A program made the translations under genes and the position numbers. The notes below the pieces were generated by a model that did no database searches, had not been told where the DNA came from, and saw nothing but the letters and a program-made list of their open reading frames with translations. Positions 6,601 through 7,710 of a stretch of DNA of 7,710 nt are shown piece after piece; position 1 is the first letter of the stretch, and the number at the start of each line of letters is the position of its first letter. The stretch is taken from positions 1 through 7,710 of the forward strand of contig JBFHEL010000196.1 of the NCBI GenBank assembly GCA_041584155.1, given 5' to 3'. The DNA comes from Saccharicrinis sp041584155. Lineage in GTDB: Bacteria > Bacteroidota > Bacteroidia > Bacteroidales > Marinilabiliaceae.

Positions 6601-7710
6601 GATATTTCCGAATTAATAGGGAACTTAGATAGTACCTTTAGAATACTCTCAGAACGCAAAGGACTTCAGTTTTCAATTCAAGTAGATGAAAACCTATGCC
6701 CTACTATCTTTTCTGACGACCTACGCATTAATCAAATATTATATAATTTAATTTCAAATGCCATTAAATTTACTGAGAAAGGTTACGTTACAGTAAAAAT
6801 CCTGTCTGACAAAAAGAAGACTGAAGTTCCGGCAATGGACTCAACATCAAATATCCGGTTTATTGTTGAAGATTCAGGTATTGGGATCAGAAAAGATATG
6901 CAAAATAAAATATTTGAATCTTTTACTCAGCAGGATGCTCAGGATACCCGAAAATATGGAGGAACAGGTTTGGGCTTAACCATCAGTAAAAAGCTTGCTC
7001 ACATGTTAGGGGGTGATATTTCTGTGATATCAAAACAGAATCAGGGTAGCACATTTACATTCTTCTTAAATCAAGTCAAATGTTTAGATATTGAAATAGA
7101 CACTCATATAGAGATTCCTGAAAACCAAAATATTATTTTTGAATCAAACCGTATACTGGTGATCGATGATATCAATACCAATCGGGATTTCCTGAAAAGT
7201 GCCATACATGAACTGGGGCTTGAGGTAATTGAAGCCCACAATGGCCAGGAAGCATTGGAGATAATTGAGAAAAAACCCATTGATCTTGTGCTTTGCGATT
7301 TAAAAATGCCCATAATGGATGGTTATAGCTTTATTCGTAAACTTAGAGAAACAAAGTATAAACACATCCCTTGTATTGTGGTTACTGCCTCTGTACTCAA
7401 CGACGAACTTGAAAAAGTAAAAAAATATGATTTTAATAGCATTTTAATTAAGCCAATTCAAATAGATAACCTGATTGTTGAATTAAAAAAATATCTGACT
7501 TATTCGGTAGATCCAACTGTAACATTGATAGAAAAGGATTCATCTCATTCTATAACCAAACAAGAATTAGATATAATTAAACAAGAGCTTAACGCTACTA
7601 TTATGCCAATTTACCATTCAATAAAAGAACAGCAATCCTTTGAAAAATTGCATCAATTTGCTGAAGCAATCTATACTACCGGTAAAGATCACAATATTTA
7701 TTCTCTCACC
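3607..7710 (+). CDS. Hybrid sensor histidine kinase: Cache-like sensor, four PAS, HisKA, HATPase_c, receiver (3' end outside the window)
   Basis: Membrane sensor kinase, 1368 residues seen and open at the right edge. ATG 3607 is the first after the in-frame TGA at 3568-3570. Helix 1 (about 14-32) and helix 2 (about 329-348) enclose a periplasmic double-Cache-like sensor of about 290 residues with YDQVRYLDTLGNEIIRV (108-124), LQNKSKRYYF and KPVIRVA; its ligand is unknown. A short coiled coil leads to four PAS domains at about 391-504, 513-627, 660-783 (PAS_3 type, WWDYHLDSD) and 793-905, most ending in DIT- or QNI-type exits. HisKA has FLANMSHEIRTPMN with phospho-acceptor His934. HATPase_c has N-box Asn1047/Asn1051, DSGIGI (1089-1094), and KYGGTGLGL (1116-1124). 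The receiver has Asp1187/Asp1188, phospho-acceptor Asp1231 (CDLKMPIMDG), Thr1260 and Lys1282, so all key residues are present. From about 1318 an alpha-helical tail starts; no HPt histidine motif is visible before the cut. No DNA-binding partner regulator is nearby, so the output is unknown. Confidence 0.95.
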   Translation, partial: MTPYPKYIHNKPVKFLVFYIPIILISYFGITQYFNTITENEANIVLNSELDELSIKKVILSDFFTTLVEDINLLTWEYSNIAYVGTPNLLQTQVDFFKHFSSIQKSYDQVRYLDTLGNEIIRVDFEENSQGKFIEQQYLQNKSKRYYFQKALKLLPDEIYFSDIDLNIENNRIEIPYKPVIRVAKKSYDKNGQCKGLIITNHFINNLADKLTTYDENIHSSFELVNQQGYWLMSSDSAVTYGHLKPGGDSLNLRRMRMPLWEKIQTHKKGICRSEQYSYVFLKFTPQDDIDSKFSNNLVFNKKEELILISEIKNHDLSKNAAYNSRVKWISFAVLSILFAFIIIVIQFSIDKLALKNSILKKSEAALSILKDKLENTLELKLNELAINERKFYTLVNHAGIGVTLIGLDGKLNFANHTLCNILGYSSQELSQKTFQELSYRQDIEKDHQLYQKLIRKKINNYSIEKRYIRKDGNIIWGDLNVSSMLSDKNEIINIIATVSDITEKKQHEERLFDNKQILNQVFEAVVSTDRDGILNFWNKGAEELFGYKSDEALGQHASFLYKQTDRDQYNSRIAKLLKGGSKLQEEERLSKKNGDSFIAQLSLSIRYDSNGKIIGSIISVIDISIQKQYEQKILQINKNLEERVKLRTKELEDSYLKIKEREYRLNAAFAGGDYGWWDYHLDSDLIISHPSRYLTLGYTESEVENTSHWWDQLVHPDDAKIKESLLQTVLAGEQDFLKIEIRLKHKKGHYVWVYDQGHVIHKDHLGNPVRMIGTTQNIEQRKSMEIERLKLTKAVEQSHVVVEITDTNGKIEYVNPAFEILTGYTQQEVIGKNPRILNAHVLPNETYTNLWQTILKGDTWEGELCNKTKNGDIFWEMAIISPIKNEKEDIINFIAVKEDITEKRKALKELKKAKTEAIEANKAKSEFLANMSHEIRTPMNAVIGFTDLLYRQIKNPTQLGYLNSIKVSGKNLLKIINDILDLAKIEAGKVEIETVPIDISELIGNLDSTFRILSERKGLQFSIQVDENLCPTIFSDDLRINQILYNLISNAIKFTEKGYVTVKILSDKKKTEVPAMDSTSNIRFIVEDSGIGIRKDMQNKIFESFTQQDAQDTRKYGGTGLGLTISKKLAHMLGGDISVISKQNQGSTFTFFLNQVKCLDIEIDTHIEIPENQNIIFESNRILVIDDINTNRDFLKSAIHELGLEVIEAHNGQEALEIIEKKPIDLVLCDLKMPIMDGYSFIRKLRETKYKHIPCIVVTASVLNDELEKVKKYDFNSILIKPIQIDNLIVELKKYLTYSVDPTVTLIEKDSSHSITKQELDIIKQELNATIMPIYHSIKEQQSFEKLHQFAEAIYTTGKDHNIYSLT

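Noticed and set aside
3684..7313. Minus-strand frames at 3684-3914, 6003-6398, 6405-6659 and 7104-7313
   Set aside because: All lie antisense to the sensor kinase, whose plus-strand frame is continuous and domain-rich.

Overview
The window looks like a stretch of a Bacteroidota chromosome, probably a free-living or marine member. The evidence is AT-rich DNA, starts without clear Shine-Dalgarno sequences, a promoter matching the Bacteroidota pattern (TTTG, about 20 bp, TAnnTTTG), a glycoside hydrolase with a lipoprotein signal, and a very large hybrid histidine kinase. The order cannot be fixed from the sequence alone.

Layout. (1) Positions 1-1941, minus strand: the first 647 residues of a GH31 lipoprotein whose catalytic motifs resemble the oligosaccharide 4-alpha-glucosyltransferase / alpha-glucosidase branch. 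Its C-terminus lies off the left edge. (2) Positions 1942-2372: a divergent intergenic region with a good plus-strand promoter at 2317-2348 and a possible minus-strand promoter at 2115-2143. (3) Positions 2373-3045, plus strand: two overlapping genes, a 158-residue four-helix membrane protein and a 68-residue XRE-type helix-turn-helix regulator. CATTAC/GTAATG elements surround their promoter. (4) Positions 3046-3606: a 561-base gap with no convincing gene, containing a locally GC-richer segment flanked by an imperfect direct repeat. (5) Positions 3607-7710, plus strand: the first 1368 residues of a hybrid sensor kinase (Cache-like sensor between two membrane helices, four PAS domains, HisKA, HATPase, receiver, start of a helical tail). 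Its C-terminus lies off the right edge.

How they may work together. The membrane protein and the XRE regulator are almost certainly co-transcribed and translationally coupled, and probably form one regulatory module. The GH31 enzyme would act on alpha-glucans or malto-oligosaccharides at the cell envelope. The kinase is transcribed separately after a long gap, and no DNA-binding response regulator is visible beside it. Nothing in the sequence ties the three units into one pathway. The least described element is the membrane protein/XRE pair with its repeat-decorated promoter; no clearly novel multi-gene system was found.
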